NCBI GenBank assembly: GCA_030220185.1
Contig: JASPKZ010010277.1
Span: 62,001 to 126,000, forward strand
Origin: Diploptera punctata
Lineage: Eukaryota; Arthropoda; Insecta; Blattodea; Blaberidae
Direction: 5' to 3'
Length of the DNA: 64,000 nucleotides
Position numbers and translations under genes: made by a program. Each line of letters starts with the position of its first letter. The stretch's first letter is position 1. Below the pieces are notes generated by a model. It did not search any database. It had not been told where the DNA came from and worked only from the letters and a program-made list of their open reading frames with translations. Below are positions 20,400 through 31,065 of the stretch, piece after piece.

Positions 20400-20740
20400 T
20401 AATTAATACTAATAAAATTCATTATTAAAACCGTTGAGGTGGAGAGTCATAAAATAAAATAAGTTAAAATATACCTTCTTAGGTAAGATCCGTCGTCCTC
20501 AACTTATAAAATGTTATTCTTTATGCCTGTAAGCCTTTCAGAATATCCGTTCCACCATCAGCAGGTCTTTGTTCGCTACAATATCTACCATCATAATAGA
20601 TATTGTAGCGAACAAAGACCTGCTGATGATGGAACGGATGTTCTGAAAGACTTACAAGCATAAAGAATACAAATTTTACAAGTTGAGGACGACGGATCTT
20701 ACCTAAGAAGGTATATTTTAACTTATTTTATTTTAATATG
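20400..20740. repeat. Foldback element, arms about 130 bp
   Basis: Left arm about 20455-20587 and right arm about 20598-20735 are near-perfect reverse complements around TACCATCATAATAG. Each arm contains the order: CTACAATATCT, a CTGATGATG..GAAA hairpin, TAAAGAATA, GTTGAGGACGACGG, CTAAGAAGGTAT. The left arm continues outward (20400-20455) with CCGTTGAGGTGGAG, which recurs at 60536-60650. Layout resembles the Penelope-like pair at 8376-9157; no coding region is visible. Confidence 0.85.
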
Positions 20741-20780
20741 TAATTAAAATGTTCGTACTTATATTACTTCCACACTGTAT

Positions 20781-20783
<3 letters not shown>

Positions 20784-20812
<29 letters not shown>
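20784..20812. repeat. (TA)n microsatellite
   Basis: Short TA run. Confidence 0.9.
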
Positions 20813-20815
<3 letters not shown>

Positions 20816-21061
20816 CTATTTATTATATCATGATTTTTATTATTTTTCAGGTTAGTTGCTGGACTTCAATATTGATATTGCATTATTAATGTAAGTCATT
20901 CCATCATTATTTACAAGTACGTCATACAGATTAATTAAATTTAAATTGAATACTTGGCATTTTATCATATAATGAATGTATGGTCGTTTTTAAATTTCTG
21001 TAATCGTAATATAGCAATATAGCCAATTGTTAGAGGACCAATGAACATTTTGAAGTAAGTT

Positions 21062-21678
21062 TTTTCTAGTAGTAGTAGTAGGACTTTATTAGACAAAAAG
21101 TAAGATATTTACAATATTATTTACAAATATGGGTCGCACGGGCAGTAAGCCGTACGTGCTGTTGACAGTCCGTTACAATAAAGTAATAATTGGTACTAGT
21201 GTAAAGAAAAATAAACAAAAACAGCAATAACATTACAATTACATAAAGAAAACACAATAAAAATATTACCATTAAATAATAACACAATAGCATTATACAC
21301 TAAAAACATTAACATTACAATTACATAAAGAAAACACAATAATATTACAATTAAGTAATAACACAATAGCAATAACATTACAATTACATAAAGAAAACAC
21401 AATAATAATATTACAATTAAATAATAACACAATAGCATTATACACTAAAAACATTAACATTACAATTACATAAAGAAAACACAATAATATTACAATTAAG
21501 TAATAACACAATAGCATTATACACTAAAAAAAAAACATTAACATTACAATTACATAAAGAAAACACATTAATATTACAATTAAATAATAACACAACAGCA
21601 TTATACAATAATTAATTTATATATAATTGTTAATAATTAATGGTATTGCATTTTGATAACATATATTAACAAAAATAC
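21062..21678 (-). mobile_element. LINE-F insertion with 3' UTR minisatellite and 13-bp TSD
   Basis: 5'-truncated LINE-F on the minus strand containing only the 3' UTR. It has the CTACTACTACTA tail at 21065-21078, the GCACGTACGGC/GCCCGTGC hairpin, and an expanded internal minisatellite (about 21225-21600; unit ends with TTTTCTTTATGTAATTGTAA). It is flanked by the perfect duplication tttgaagtaagtt (21049-21061 and 21679-21691). Confidence 0.93.
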
Positions 21679-21750
21679 TTTGAAGTAAGTTATTGGATTC
21701 CGTGCAGTAGGATTACGATACTGTATACAAGATAGTGTTTTGTTATAATG

Positions 21751-22341
21751 TTTTTGCGCGATAGTGCATTTTCTCGCACTTACCAGCAATGGCGACCATT
21801 ATTAAAAGTTCAACTTCCTATATTTCGGGGTTGCCAAACTAAATAACTATACTGTAATATTAAATTTACACCCACGTGCGGGAAGTAAAACCACTGCCCT
21901 CTATGTATATTACGTACAAAGTATATACAGAACATATCCAAAAGTTAGTGTTAATGTACATACACGAAACAAATCACTGAATTTTAAATGAACTGGACTT
22001 TATTTGAAACAATATAAAACAATGAATACGTACTTGCGGCCATGTTATCAATAATTGTTCTCAAGGCCTCCTGTTGTTTCAACTAATAAGATTGCCCACA
22101 CTGTTAACGTTTGTCAATTGTTTATAATGAACGCAAATATTTCCAACAAAGATGCTATTATTTTACTATTATTTATTATTTTAAAAACACCATCGCGCAA
22201 AAAATAATGTACAACGCACGTTTGTGAAGTGTTTTACAGAATCTCGGTAATTAAAAACCTCGTTATCGCTCGGTTATTAAACATTTTTCCTCGATTCTGT
22301 AAAAACCACTTCCCTATCTTGCATCCTAATATACTATTATC
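21751..22341 (+). repeat. Repeat H, copy 2, complete
   Basis: Runs from TTTTTGCGCGATAGTGC to the terminal hairpin (TTTTACAGAATC...GATTCTGTAAAA) and AACCACTTCCC, ATACTATTAT. It is non-coding. Confidence 0.85.
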
Positions 22342-22504
22342 ACATCCAGTAACTATTACTTCCATAATACAAAGTTAATAGTTTGGTAAGAAATAACTAT
22401 CATTAAAGTAATAATTGTGACGTCTCGGTCAGTTCATGTGGGTTGTTGGCATGGGCGCCGCCAGGATTACTTTCAAGGAGGTGCATCTGCATCTATACAC
22501 ACTA

Positions 22505-22830
22505 TACTATTAACTAATAACTAAACTAATTCACTGGCACTATCGAACCCATAGGTCCATGGCCGCGCTGACATAAGCTCTCCATATACCCCTATCGTCA
22601 GCTAATGTTTTCCAATCATTCCCTGTATAATCTACTTCCCTCAAATCATAGTTAATGTTATTCTCCCATCTCATTCTTGGTCTACCAACTGGGCGTTTTC
22701 CCTCTGGTTTTCCTACAAGAAGCTTCCATGCACGTCTTTCATTTCCCATTCATGCCACATGTCCTGCCTATCGCAGTCTTACGAGACCTAACTATTCCTA
22801 TCATATCTGACTTCCTATAAATATAATTCC
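22505..22830 (-). mobile_element. LINE-R 3' fragment
   Basis: The open frame 22540-22749 ends with the family C-terminus (VGRPRMRWENNINYDLREVD). The tail is AGTTATTAGTTA-like. The upstream part is truncated near 22830. Confidence 0.88.
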
Positions 22831-22859
22831 TAATTATACATTTATGTACAATTTAAAAT

Positions 22860-23270
22860 ATTTAAAAATACAAGAAAGGAAATAATACTAACATTTTATA
22901 AAGCAGTGGCAGTCCCCTTACTATTGCATGGTAGTGAATTTTGGGTTTTAACTAAAAGAGAAGAGAAGATCATATAAGCAGCTGAAATGAGATTTCTGAG
23001 AAGTGTAGCTGGCTGCAAACTTCTAAATAAAAGAAGAAGTGAAGATATTAGAAATGAGCTAAATATTTTTAAACTTTAAGATAAAATTAAATAATCTAGA
23101 AAAAACCGGATAGAACATGTTCAAAGAATGAAAGATGAACGCATACCAAAAATTATACTTAAGTACAAACCAAAAGGAGACAGGAAAGAGATAGATTTAA
23201 CTTTTTGAATGAGAATTTATGAATCCAGAACAATCCACATGGGCTTAATCCGTGATTGTTGATGATGATG
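22860..23270 (+). mobile_element. RTE-type LINE tail (group S), broken
   Basis: Plus strand with stops: LLLHGSEFWVLTKREEK, AAEMRFLRSVAGC, NELNIFKL, NRIEHVQRMKDERIPK, YKPKGD. The end GGGCTTAATCCGTGATTG followed by TGATGATGATGAC matches 43140-43535. Dead through several stops. Confidence 0.8.
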
Positions 23271-23966
23271 ACATTTATGTTATGTCAACTTGCAGCAGGC
23301 TTTAGGAGGCACGAGGGTCTCTTCAGGGCGTGTTTTAGATTAAGCTTATTTCTGGGTTCTACCGGTGTGAAGGATAAGGAATTCGATGATCAGTAAAAAT
23401 GAGTTGTGTAATTAATTAAAAAGTGTTTGTTAACCTCTTATGAACAACACAATATCCACAACAAATTAGTAATAGCTTGTAGACTACTTAAGCAAATCTA
23501 GACTTTCCTAGTATATTTACGTACGATAGATTGATTCACACTTTTAGGTAATAATATGGGAGCAACAGGCTCCTCTGAATACTCGTAATATGATAAACTA
23601 GCCCACTCTGTTTTCAATAAGGGAGCTACTTGCTCCTGTCTATATGTACTCGTATGGGAGCTACTGACCACACTCTGATCGTATGGGAGCTGCTGGCCAC
23701 ACTCTGTTAACAATAACATTTCTTGGCCTTTTATATTCATTTCCCAAGAAAGTTTTAAAATTGGCTCAAGTATTCCTTTTAAAAAAATTTATTGTTTTGC
23801 AAATTTGAACATATTCAACACGTCAATAAAATTTACACTTTTATAAAAAACATTAGTTTCGCTTCGCTAGGTACACGTACCTGCCAACCCTTTAGTTTAC
23901 CGTTAACCACTCTATAACAACAGCTGATTGTTTGGTCCCCAAATAATATTTTGTATTGTATTGTTT
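23271..23966. other. No gene; four degenerate GGGAGC repeats
   Basis: Between 23550 and 23710 a motif of the form (TAT)GGGAGCWRCTGRCC-CACTCTG recurs four times in decreasing similarity. Otherwise unassigned. Confidence 0.5.
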
Positions 23967-24068
23967 TGTAAGCCCATGTTTTCCCTTTACAGATATTTAG
24001 GCGCTCTCCCCCTACAGGCAAATATTTGAACAATACTACTTTGGTTACACTTGTTTTCGTATAGAACA
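23967..24068 (+). repeat. Unclassified dispersed repeat
   Basis: GTAAGCCCATGTTTTCC, GATATTTAGGCG, TTTGGTTACACTTGTT also occur at 29385-29480. Both copies lie next to a LINE-R fragment. Confidence 0.65.
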
Positions 24069-24093
24069 CATCTAAATATGTTTATTTATTTTA

Positions 24094-24690
24094 AAAATAG
24101 AAATGAGATGTACAAAGAAATTAAACGTAGACTCAATTCTGGAAATGCGTGCTATTATACATTGCAGGGACTCTTATCGTTCCAACTTCTTTCAAAAAAC
24201 ATCAATTTGAATATAAATAAAACAGTTATTCTCCCAGTTATCTTATATGGATGCGAAATATGGACTCTTACTTTACAGAAGGAGGAAGAATAAGCAGTAT
24301 TTGAGAATAAAGTTCTTAGGAAACGTTTGGACGAAAAGGAGATGAACAGACAGGCGAAAAGAGAAGACTTCATATCAATAAGCTACGTGATATTTATAGG
24401 AAACCAGATATAAGAATAGTTAAGTCTCTTAGATTGCGATGGCAGGACATTTGGCACGAATAGGAGATGAGAGAAGAGCACGGAAACTTCTTGTAGGAAA
24501 ACCAGAGGGAAAACGACCAGTTAGTTGATCAAGAATAAAATGGGAGAACAACATAACCATGATTTGATGGAAGTAGATTATACAGGGGATAATTGGAAAA
24601 CATTAGCTCACGATAGGGACGTATGGAGAGCTTATTTCCGCGTGGCCATGAATCTACGGGTTCGATAGTGCTAGTGAGTTACTTAATTAA
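24094..24690 (+). mobile_element. LINE-R 3' portion, broken
   Basis: Plus strand: EMYKEIKRRLNSGNACYY, ILPVILYGCEIWTLT, KVLRKR, then frameshifts, ending with GATAGGGACGTATGGAGAGC and GGTTCGATAGTGCTAGTGAG. It includes the thumb region and C-terminal tail of the reverse transcriptase but no palm. Confidence 0.85.
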
Positions 24691-25224
24691 GAAAATTATG
24701 TCTATCGCTGGAACGAAAATTTTGCAGGCGGTTTATAGCGACTAAACGCTATGGCAATGCGTTGACACGATGGCATAGTGACTAATTGCTGTCAAATTGC
24801 TATTCCCTGCAGTGATTGGAAATTCTAGTTAACATCGACAACCAGAGGGTACTTCGTCCAACAGATTGTCAGGATAGAATTTAACACCTCTTTGGATACA
24901 CGAAATTAGAAGAGCTTTCGAAAGTATGAATACATTTATTTAACTCGAGTTTATGAAGTTTTTATTAAGATTTAATGCAATTATTGCTGGCATTTAACAT
25001 GGTATTTTATTTAATTTTCTCATCTTGCCACATTTAGATTTAATTAATACTCCTAAACTCGCCCGTTTTCATTTCTCATTATATATTTTTTAACTCTCTT
25101 CCGTTTTAACATTAAACTCTTGCCGCTGTCTTTATTTTATTATTTTAGGGTTTGCTTTTTCTTATTATTTTGTAATAGTGTATTTAAGTAGTAAGAAGGA
25201 AAATTAATAGATGAATAATTAAAA
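24691..25224. other. No recognisable feature
   Basis: AT-rich, no gene or known family recognised. Confidence 0.45.
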
Positions 25225-25235
25225 TTCTATATACC

Positions 25236-25275
<40 letters not shown>

Positions 25276-25805
25276 CACTGGCACTATCGAACCCGTAGAT
25301 TCATGGCCGCGCGGACATAAGCTCTCCATACATCCCTATTCTGAGCTAATGATTTCCAATCATTCCCTGTATAATCTACTTCCCTCAAATCATAGTTAAT
25401 GTTATTCTCCCACCTCATTCTTGGTCTATCAACTGGGCGTTTTCCCTCTGGCTTTCCTACGAGAAGCTTCCATGCAAATCTTTCATTCCCCATACGTGCA
25501 ACATGTCCTGCCCATCGCAGTCTATGAGACTTAACTGTTCTTATTATATCTGGCTTCCTATAAATATCATGCAGTTCATTGTTATCCATTTACCTGTCTG
25601 TTCATCTTTCTTTGGTCCAAAAATTTTCCTAAGTACTTTATTCTCAAATACTTGCAATCTCCTTTCCTGCCTTAAAGTAAGAGTCCATGTTTCGCACCCA
25701 TATAATACAACTGTAGAATAATAGTTTTATATATTTTCAGTTTAACGTTTTTTGAAAGGAGTCGGGACATCAAGAGTATCTGCAATGCATAATAGCACGC
25801 ATTTC
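25225..25805 (-). mobile_element. LINE-R 3' portion with (GTAA)n tail
   Basis: The open frame 25284-25589 spans about 100 codons (RLRWAGHVARMGNERFAWKL, RPRMRWENN). The 3' tail is a GTAA run (25233-25275), whereas other copies end in GTTA, so the tail repeat differs between copies of one family. Confidence 0.9.
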
Positions 25806-25859
25806 CAGAATTGAGCCTATGTTTAATTTCGTTAGTTATTAATTGATTTCATTATGTTA

Positions 25860-26510
25860 GTAAGTACTTTTTTTTATTAAGCGCCCCACCACCATCCCCC
25901 TGGGTTTCCTCGGGATTAATGCCCATATCCCCAGGTCTGCTCTTTTCCCTAATTACTCTCTGCTGTTTTTATTTTGTTCATTTTCTGGATACAAGTTCCA
26001 GGTGTTTGTTCTTATTACTACTTATATACAGTTATGTTTACATATTAATTCTTAACCTAAGTCGTAAGTCTTAAATCTACTACCTAATCTAGTAATATTT
26101 ACATGGTATTGTTTAACCTAAGTTTTAAAACTAATACTTAATTTACTAACTTACAACTAACTTATTGCTAGATTACATCTAATCCCTTCTTCTTTATCTG
26201 CGGATATCCTTCTCTTGGCGTTGAGTAAGGACCCATCCGATGAACATTCTCACGGCCTGGTATGGCTGTTTTTATGTCCAAAACCGTAGAAGAGGCGGCC
26301 AGTTAATATCACCGTTTAGTGCAGCCTCACGTAAGTCCCTTCGTCGCCTCATATTTGATGCATTCGTACAGGACATGTTGTACAGTGTCCAGCTCTGTTC
26401 CGAAGCAATCGCAATGAGGCAATCGTGTGAGGCCTCTTTCATGAAGTTTGACTTTGAAAGAGCCGTGGCCGCTCAGGAGTTGCGTGATCTGACAAGTTGT
26501 ATACTAAACT
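25860..26510 (-). mobile_element. LINE-Z 3' end: zinc-knuckle ORF end and UTR
   Basis: The minus strand over 26330-26510 encodes QLLSGHGSFKVKLHE, then RLPHCDCFGTELDTVQHVLYEC, the Cys/His knuckle (HCDCxxxxxDTVQHVLYEC) found at the C-terminus of Jockey/R1/I-like LINEs. Then WPPLLRFWT follows after a frame change. The 3' UTR continues to about 25860 with GCAGACCTGGGGATATGGG and GGTGGTGGGGCGCTTAATAAA, which recurs at 50020-50110. Broken and 5' truncated. Confidence 0.75.
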
Positions 26511-27218
26511 AATACAATTGTCTACAAAATATACGTGAAAAAAAATAGTTTTATAATATCATAATTGAGATGCTCGCCACATCCATCAAACAAACAATAT
26601 TTGACTTCCTCGCTTGTTTTGTGCAACAGAGTTGTATGTGATTGACAGGGTTGCCAACACCCAATGAGGAAAAGTGGCTAAATTAACTCCTAAAAGTGGC
26701 TAGAAATGGCTAAAATGCAACTTGTATCCATGTAGGAAGTTCTATTTTAAAAACCTAGATTTTGGACTTGCCAATCTGTATCTTTGAAATACAATTTAGG
26801 CAATAGTTTTATTTTTCGCTATTGGAATTGCTGCAATTATAATATAGTGACTAAGTTATGAATATAAAATCTATTTTAAGAAAGAAATATATTCTTGCAA
26901 CGAGATGCCTTGGCGCAGAGCTATGGAACTCGCTGGTTTGAGTGCCGTGGAGAAGACATTTTCTCATGGAGTTTCGGCCAGTATGGGACCGGTGCCCACC
27001 CAGCATCGTGAGGCACTTGGGTAACTACAATAAGTAGCGAGTCCAGGTTGAGAAAACCACCTAAAACGACTGGGCAACCCGACATGTTGGTCACATGTCA
27101 CCCCTACGCTTATTGGATAATCTTCTACTTCTGTGCTGTGATTAACACATATGGATAACAGCCATGTGGTAGGCCAAGGACGTTCAAGGCCTGTCACGCC
27201 ATGGAGTTTTATACGAAT

Positions 27219-27222
<4 letters not shown>
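26511..27222. other. No gene recognised
   Basis: Unassigned. A possible weak tRNA-like pair of boxes (CTTGGCGCAGAGC / TGGTTTGAGTGCC) at about 26910-26945 could be a decayed SINE head. Confidence 0.35.

Positions 27223-27267
<45 letters not shown>
27222..27267. repeat. (CA)n(TA)n compound microsatellite
   Basis: CACACA run turning into a TATATA run. Confidence 0.95.
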
Positions 27268-27271
<4 letters not shown>

Positions 27272-27296
27272 AGGCCTATGAAAAGAAAAATGAATG

Positions 27297-27368
27297 CTTG
27301 AGTCGGGATTTGAACCCGAGTCTCTAAACTCTGTACGTTTAGCGCTCTAACCACCTGAGCTACTCAAG
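27297..27368 (-). tRNA. tRNA-like sequence (repeat head or pseudogene)
   Basis: The minus strand folds with acceptor CTTGAG/CTCAAG, D-stem GCTC/GAGC, anticodon stem CTAAA/TTTAG with an oversized loop, and a perfect T-arm TCGGG-TTCAAAT-CCCGA. The acceptor has six pairs and the anticodon loop has nine bases, so it is unlikely to be a working tRNA. It is followed by GCATTCATTTTTCTTTTC. Confidence 0.5.
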
Positions 27369-27432
27369 TATTCCAACACAAACATACATTTTTTCTTATA
27401 TATGTAGTATTCACAATTCACACAAGAGGTAG

Positions 27433-27437
<5 letters not shown>

Positions 27438-27467
<30 letters not shown>
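27438..27467. repeat. (TA)n microsatellite
   Basis: TA run separating two tRNA-like units. Confidence 0.9.
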
Positions 27468-27472
<5 letters not shown>

Positions 27473-27481
27473 CTCACATGA

Positions 27482-27830
27482 GTCCACCGCTGTGGTCTCG
27501 AGGTAGCGTGCTGCCTTGTCACGCAGCGGGCCCGGGTTCGAAACCCGATCGGTGCAGTTTTTCTGGGTGAGGTTTTTATCGGGGTTTTTCCTCACCTGTA
27601 AGACAAATGTCAGGAAAACTTTAAGGCCCAAACGGTCCCCGAAATCATATGGCCATCATCATCATCCTCATCCTTATCATTATCATCAGCATCATCATTC
27701 TTCACCGGTGTGGAAAGCAACGGGAAGCTACCACACCTACAATTCCCTAGTAAAGCTGCAAAGCATAGCATGAAAATGCTATGATTGCAGTGAAAGACCT
27801 GCCCTCGGGCAGAATTACTATGGATGGATA
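27482..27830 (+). mobile_element. SINE-A, full length
   Basis: Starts GTCCACCGCTGTGGTCTCGAG with box A and box B (GGGTTCGAAACCC). It contains the full body and GCATGAAAATGCTATG hairpin region and ends CTATGGATGGATA. Flanked by tcacatga (27474-27481 and 27831-27838). It separates a tRNA-like unit from its upstream (TA)n. Confidence 0.92.
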
Positions 27831-27852
27831 TCACATGAAAAGAACAATAAAT

Positions 27853-27923
27853 GCATGAACCGGGATTTGAACCCAGACCTCAGGATTGATACTTCAGTGC
27901 GCTACCGATTACGCCATCCAGAC
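27853..27923 (-). tRNA. tRNA-like sequence, second tandem unit
   Basis: The minus strand has box A (GATGGCGTAATCGGTAGCG) and box B (GGGTTCAAATCCC). The acceptor pairing is poor. It is followed by GCATTTATTGTTCTTTTC, the tail shared with the other tRNA-like sites. Probably a repeat head. Confidence 0.5.
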
Positions 27924-28053
27924 AATCCTAGCACAACCATTTATTTGTCTTTGTATATATACAATATCACGAGAGGCAGCGAGAAGTCAGTTTTACTGCC
28001 CTCTAGTGGCTACTATAACAAGCAAGCAAATTAAAGAGAATTTTTACTTTATA

Positions 28054-28058
<5 letters not shown>

Positions 28059-28104
<46 letters not shown>

Positions 28105-28119
28105 GTGTGTGTGTGTGTG
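28059..28119. repeat. (TA)n(TG)n compound microsatellite
   Basis: TA run of about 40 bp, then TGTGTG. Confidence 0.95.
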
Positions 28120-28149
28120 AATATTGGTATATCTGAGATTAATAGAATT

Positions 28150-28440
28150 CGATACTCTTTAACCGATCACCACGAAATTTGGCACATATATGTATTTTTT
28201 TCATGGAGAGGGTTTTTATGCTGTCCACCTTGTTTCAACCCGCCACTAAATGGCACTGCAGTACATCAAATTCTGTACCGTTCAACCGATCGCCATTAAA
28301 ATTGGTATACATAGGCATTTGAACATGGGGGATATTTCACGCTATCCACTTTGTCGTAACTCGCCTCTAGATGGCGCTGCAACATATACTTTTCTATACC
28401 GTTCAACCAATCGCAAAAATCATATCGACGGCAAAACAGA
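28150..28440 (+). repeat. Tandem units of about 117 bp
   Basis: Three diverged units, each with (T)ACC-TT-AACCGATC(A/G)CCA-.AAATT.G..A.ATA, then GCT(A/G)TCCAC.TTGT, then CGCC.CTA.ATGGC.CTGCA. No coding capacity is evident. Similar words occur at 16365-16395. Confidence 0.75.
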
Positions 28441-28474
28441 GTAATTTGTGATTTTATCGTCCTCAATCCTCAGT

Positions 28475-28588
28475 ATCTTGATTTGAGGGAAGAAGATTAT
28501 ACAGGAGATGATTGAAAAAACAGCTCAGGATAGGGATGTATGGAGACCTTATGTCCGCGCGGCCATGGACCTACGAGTTCGATAAAAC
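28475..28588 (+). mobile_element. LINE-R extreme 3' fragment
   Basis: Ends with GATAGGGATGTATGGAGACC, GTCCGCGCGGCCATGG and GAGTTCGATA, the last ~35 codons of the family. No tail repeat. Confidence 0.8.
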
Positions 28589-28644
28589 ACAAACCAATAA
28601 GATTAAACTAATAATAAATATAACTAATTCCAATAAGGTAAATT

Positions 28645-28830
28645 GATCCTACTATAGGCCATATGAGACTCTTGGGGTAGTACGAGGTAAAGGTTCCCAC
28701 TTTTACTAGACAAACGGCACTTGAAGTTAGCCGAGCTGTCAGTTCTGCGTGACGGCCGTCTTTACCCCCAGAAAAAAGTGTTTGGTACTCATTTCCGTTG
28801 GAGACTGAGTCGGTCCCAGGCCATAAGTAA
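28645..28830 (-). mobile_element. SINE-D, partial
   Basis: The minus strand retains ACTGAGTC-type body reversed (GACGGCCGTC, CTACCCCAAGAG) but lacks the head and the first part of the body. Confidence 0.8.
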
Positions 28831-29061
28831 TTCCAATACTACCTGTAAAACAATTAATTACATATTCAGATTCTAAATCTGATACACTTTTATGCAAAAA
28901 TAATAATAGACAAAAAAATTCAATGCTTGGTCCTAGTGCCGGTGAATTAGAGACCATCCACTTTTGCAGGACAACGTCTGCCAGGTTTTGATAGTATTAA
29001 ATTTATAAATAAACACTTCAATCCTTTATACTACCACCAAATTAATATCATTTATCTATGA

Positions 29062-29384
29062 CACTAACTAACTCACTGGCACTATCGAACCAGAAGGTTA
29101 ATGATCATGACGACATAAGCTCTCCATACATCCCTATCCTGAGCTGTTTTTTAATCATCGCCCTGAAATCACGGATAATGTTATTCTCCTACTCTGTTTC
29201 TACAAGAAGTTTCCATTCCCCTCTATAATTCCCTATTCGTGTCATAGGTCCTGTCCATCGAAGACTACGAGCCTTACTGTTCTTATAACATCTCGTTTCC
29301 CATTAATAATATATAGTTTACTGTTATGTAGTTCTCTCTATTCACCTTCCAATCTCTCTTTGGTCCAAAATATTTCCTTCTTGT
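29062..29384 (-). mobile_element. LINE-R 3' fragment, strongly decayed
   Basis: The tail TTAGTTAG and the GATAGTGCCAGTGAG signature are present, but the coding part has many indels. Confidence 0.8.
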
Positions 29385-29480
29385 AAGCCCTTGTTTTCCT
29401 CAATGATATTTAGGCGTTCTCCAACTACAGAAAGAATTTGAAACATACTAATTTAGTTACACTTGTTCTCATATAGATGT
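29385..29480 (-). repeat. Unclassified dispersed repeat
   Basis: Same sequence as 23967-24068 (GTAAGCCCTTGTTTTCC, ATTTAGGCGTTCTCC, TTAGTTACACTTGTTCTC). Confidence 0.6.
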
Positions 29481-29519
29481 CATTGGAGTGGCCCGAGGTC
29501 AGCGTTCCGCCTCATATTG

Positions 29520-29765
29520 ACATCTAGATAACCAAGGTAGTACTAGGACGGCGAAAGTTTGTAAATTTTGCTTAGAGGCCTTTTTATTCAGGCTTAAGGA
29601 TCTTTTACGAGCCTGAAAATCTTTAAATTCGGGACCCACGGCTTAAAGTCCCTCCCGGAGGACTTGCTCCTTGGATTTTTCCACCCTAAAAAATCCACCG
29701 ACCGCGACCGGGTTTGAACTCGCGACCCTCGGGACCAGAAGCAATGAGCATAACCACTAAGTCCA
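29520..29765 (-). mobile_element. SINE-C
   Basis: The minus strand has TGGACTTAGTGGTTATGC (box A), GAGTTCAAACCCGG (box B), GGGAGGGACTTTAAGCCG and a tail GTACTACCTTGGTTATC. Confidence 0.85.
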
Positions 29766-29934
29766 CTTGTAGTATAATTAAGAAATCATAAGTTTATATT
29801 ATTTATTCGTAGAAATGTCATATCAGGAATTCCAAGTGTTAAATGAATTAATCAATTTCCGAATCCACCAATTAGAATTGATGTAACTATAAATACTTTA
29901 TGTGCCGACACGTGTCGTATTGAGTTACTTCATC

Positions 29935-30165
29935 ATCATCATAATCATCGTGGTCCATTCAGGAATTTAGGCCATTTGTTGACCATCCAAAAGTCTTTTG
30001 AGTGGATGTCCTGGTCTTCTTCTATCTGCAGGTTGATATCTTAACATTTGCTTGAGTATCCTATAATTCGATGGTCACGTTGTATCAATTTGAATTATAA
30101 TCAGAAATTTTGTTTTAAAAGGTTCCATGTGTAATTCTTCTAACAAGGGAATGTCGTAACGTGTA
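29935..30165 (-). mobile_element. RTE-type LINE tail (group U)
   Basis: Homologous to 31066-31480: CCATTTGTTGACC, GTCCTGGTCTTCTTC, GATATCTTAACATTTG. GATGAT repeats at 29933-29950 form the 3' tail. Confidence 0.75.
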
Positions 30166-30344
30166 TAACGTCTTAGACGCCATGTGAAATTACACTAGAA
30201 ATTATAGAAAATCGCCAAGTTTTAGGTCCAATGGATGAAAAATGAAACCAAAACACTAAAATATACACACTGCTTCGGTCTAGTCGAGACAAAACGTGTG
30301 CAAGTCTGTGTTCTCGTCACTGTCAGAAAATAATATATCATCAT

Positions 30345-30673
30345 TCATCATTCCATAGTAATTGTGCCCGAGGACAGGTCTTTCACTGCAACCATAGCAT
30401 TTTCATGCAATGTTTTGCAGCTTTACTAGGCAATTGTAGGTGTGGTAGCTTCCCGCTGCTTTCCACACCGGTGAAGGATGATGATGATAATGATAAGGAA
30501 AATGGCTGGATGATTTTCGGGGACCGTTGGGCCCTAAGCTTCCTGACAGTTGTCTTACAGGTGAGGAAAAATCCCGAAAAAACCTCACCCAGGAGCCTGT
30601 CCCGACCGAAAATCGAACTCAGGCCCGCTGCATGACAAGGGCAGCACGCTACCTCGAGACCACAGCGGTGGAC
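30345..30673 (-). mobile_element. SINE-A, full length
   Basis: Starts (minus) GTCCACCGCTGTGGTCTCG and contains the full body. Flanked by tatatcatcat / tataccatcat (30334-30344, 30674-30684), an 11-bp duplication with one difference. The tail ATGG repeat is short. Confidence 0.9.
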
Positions 30674-31065
30674 TATACCATCATGGACGAGTGTATGTAC
30701 CCCCTCCACAATTAGGCCCTGCTCAAACAATTCCGTCTTTATGTGATAAAATTTCATAACATCAACTTGACTTGGCGTTGCCTCTGACAGGCCGAAGAAA
30801 ACTGCCAATATTTATCCGATTATTACTGGATTCATGGTTTCCATTGTAGTTTTGTACAAACAAAAGTCCCTTTGAGCTACTTTCTAGGAAAAAATAGAAA
30901 AGAAAATAAAAGAATGCAGTGTTTAAATAGCTAAACATTACAGTATAACAACCATAGTAGTATATGTACAGGGAAACCGAAGTGCTCATGCATATGACTA
31001 TATCATCTCTACCTGTTGTCCATTGCACCTTAAAGTTTGTATATCGACTGTTATGATACCTTGAT
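30674..31065. other. No recognisable feature
   Basis: Unassigned AT-rich sequence. Confidence 0.4.

Noticed and set aside
21196..21517. Cysteine/leucine-rich repetitive frames (also 40635-40989 and 41503-41712)
   Set aside because: They are the LINE-F UTR minisatellite read in one frame; different copies differ in unit number and frame.
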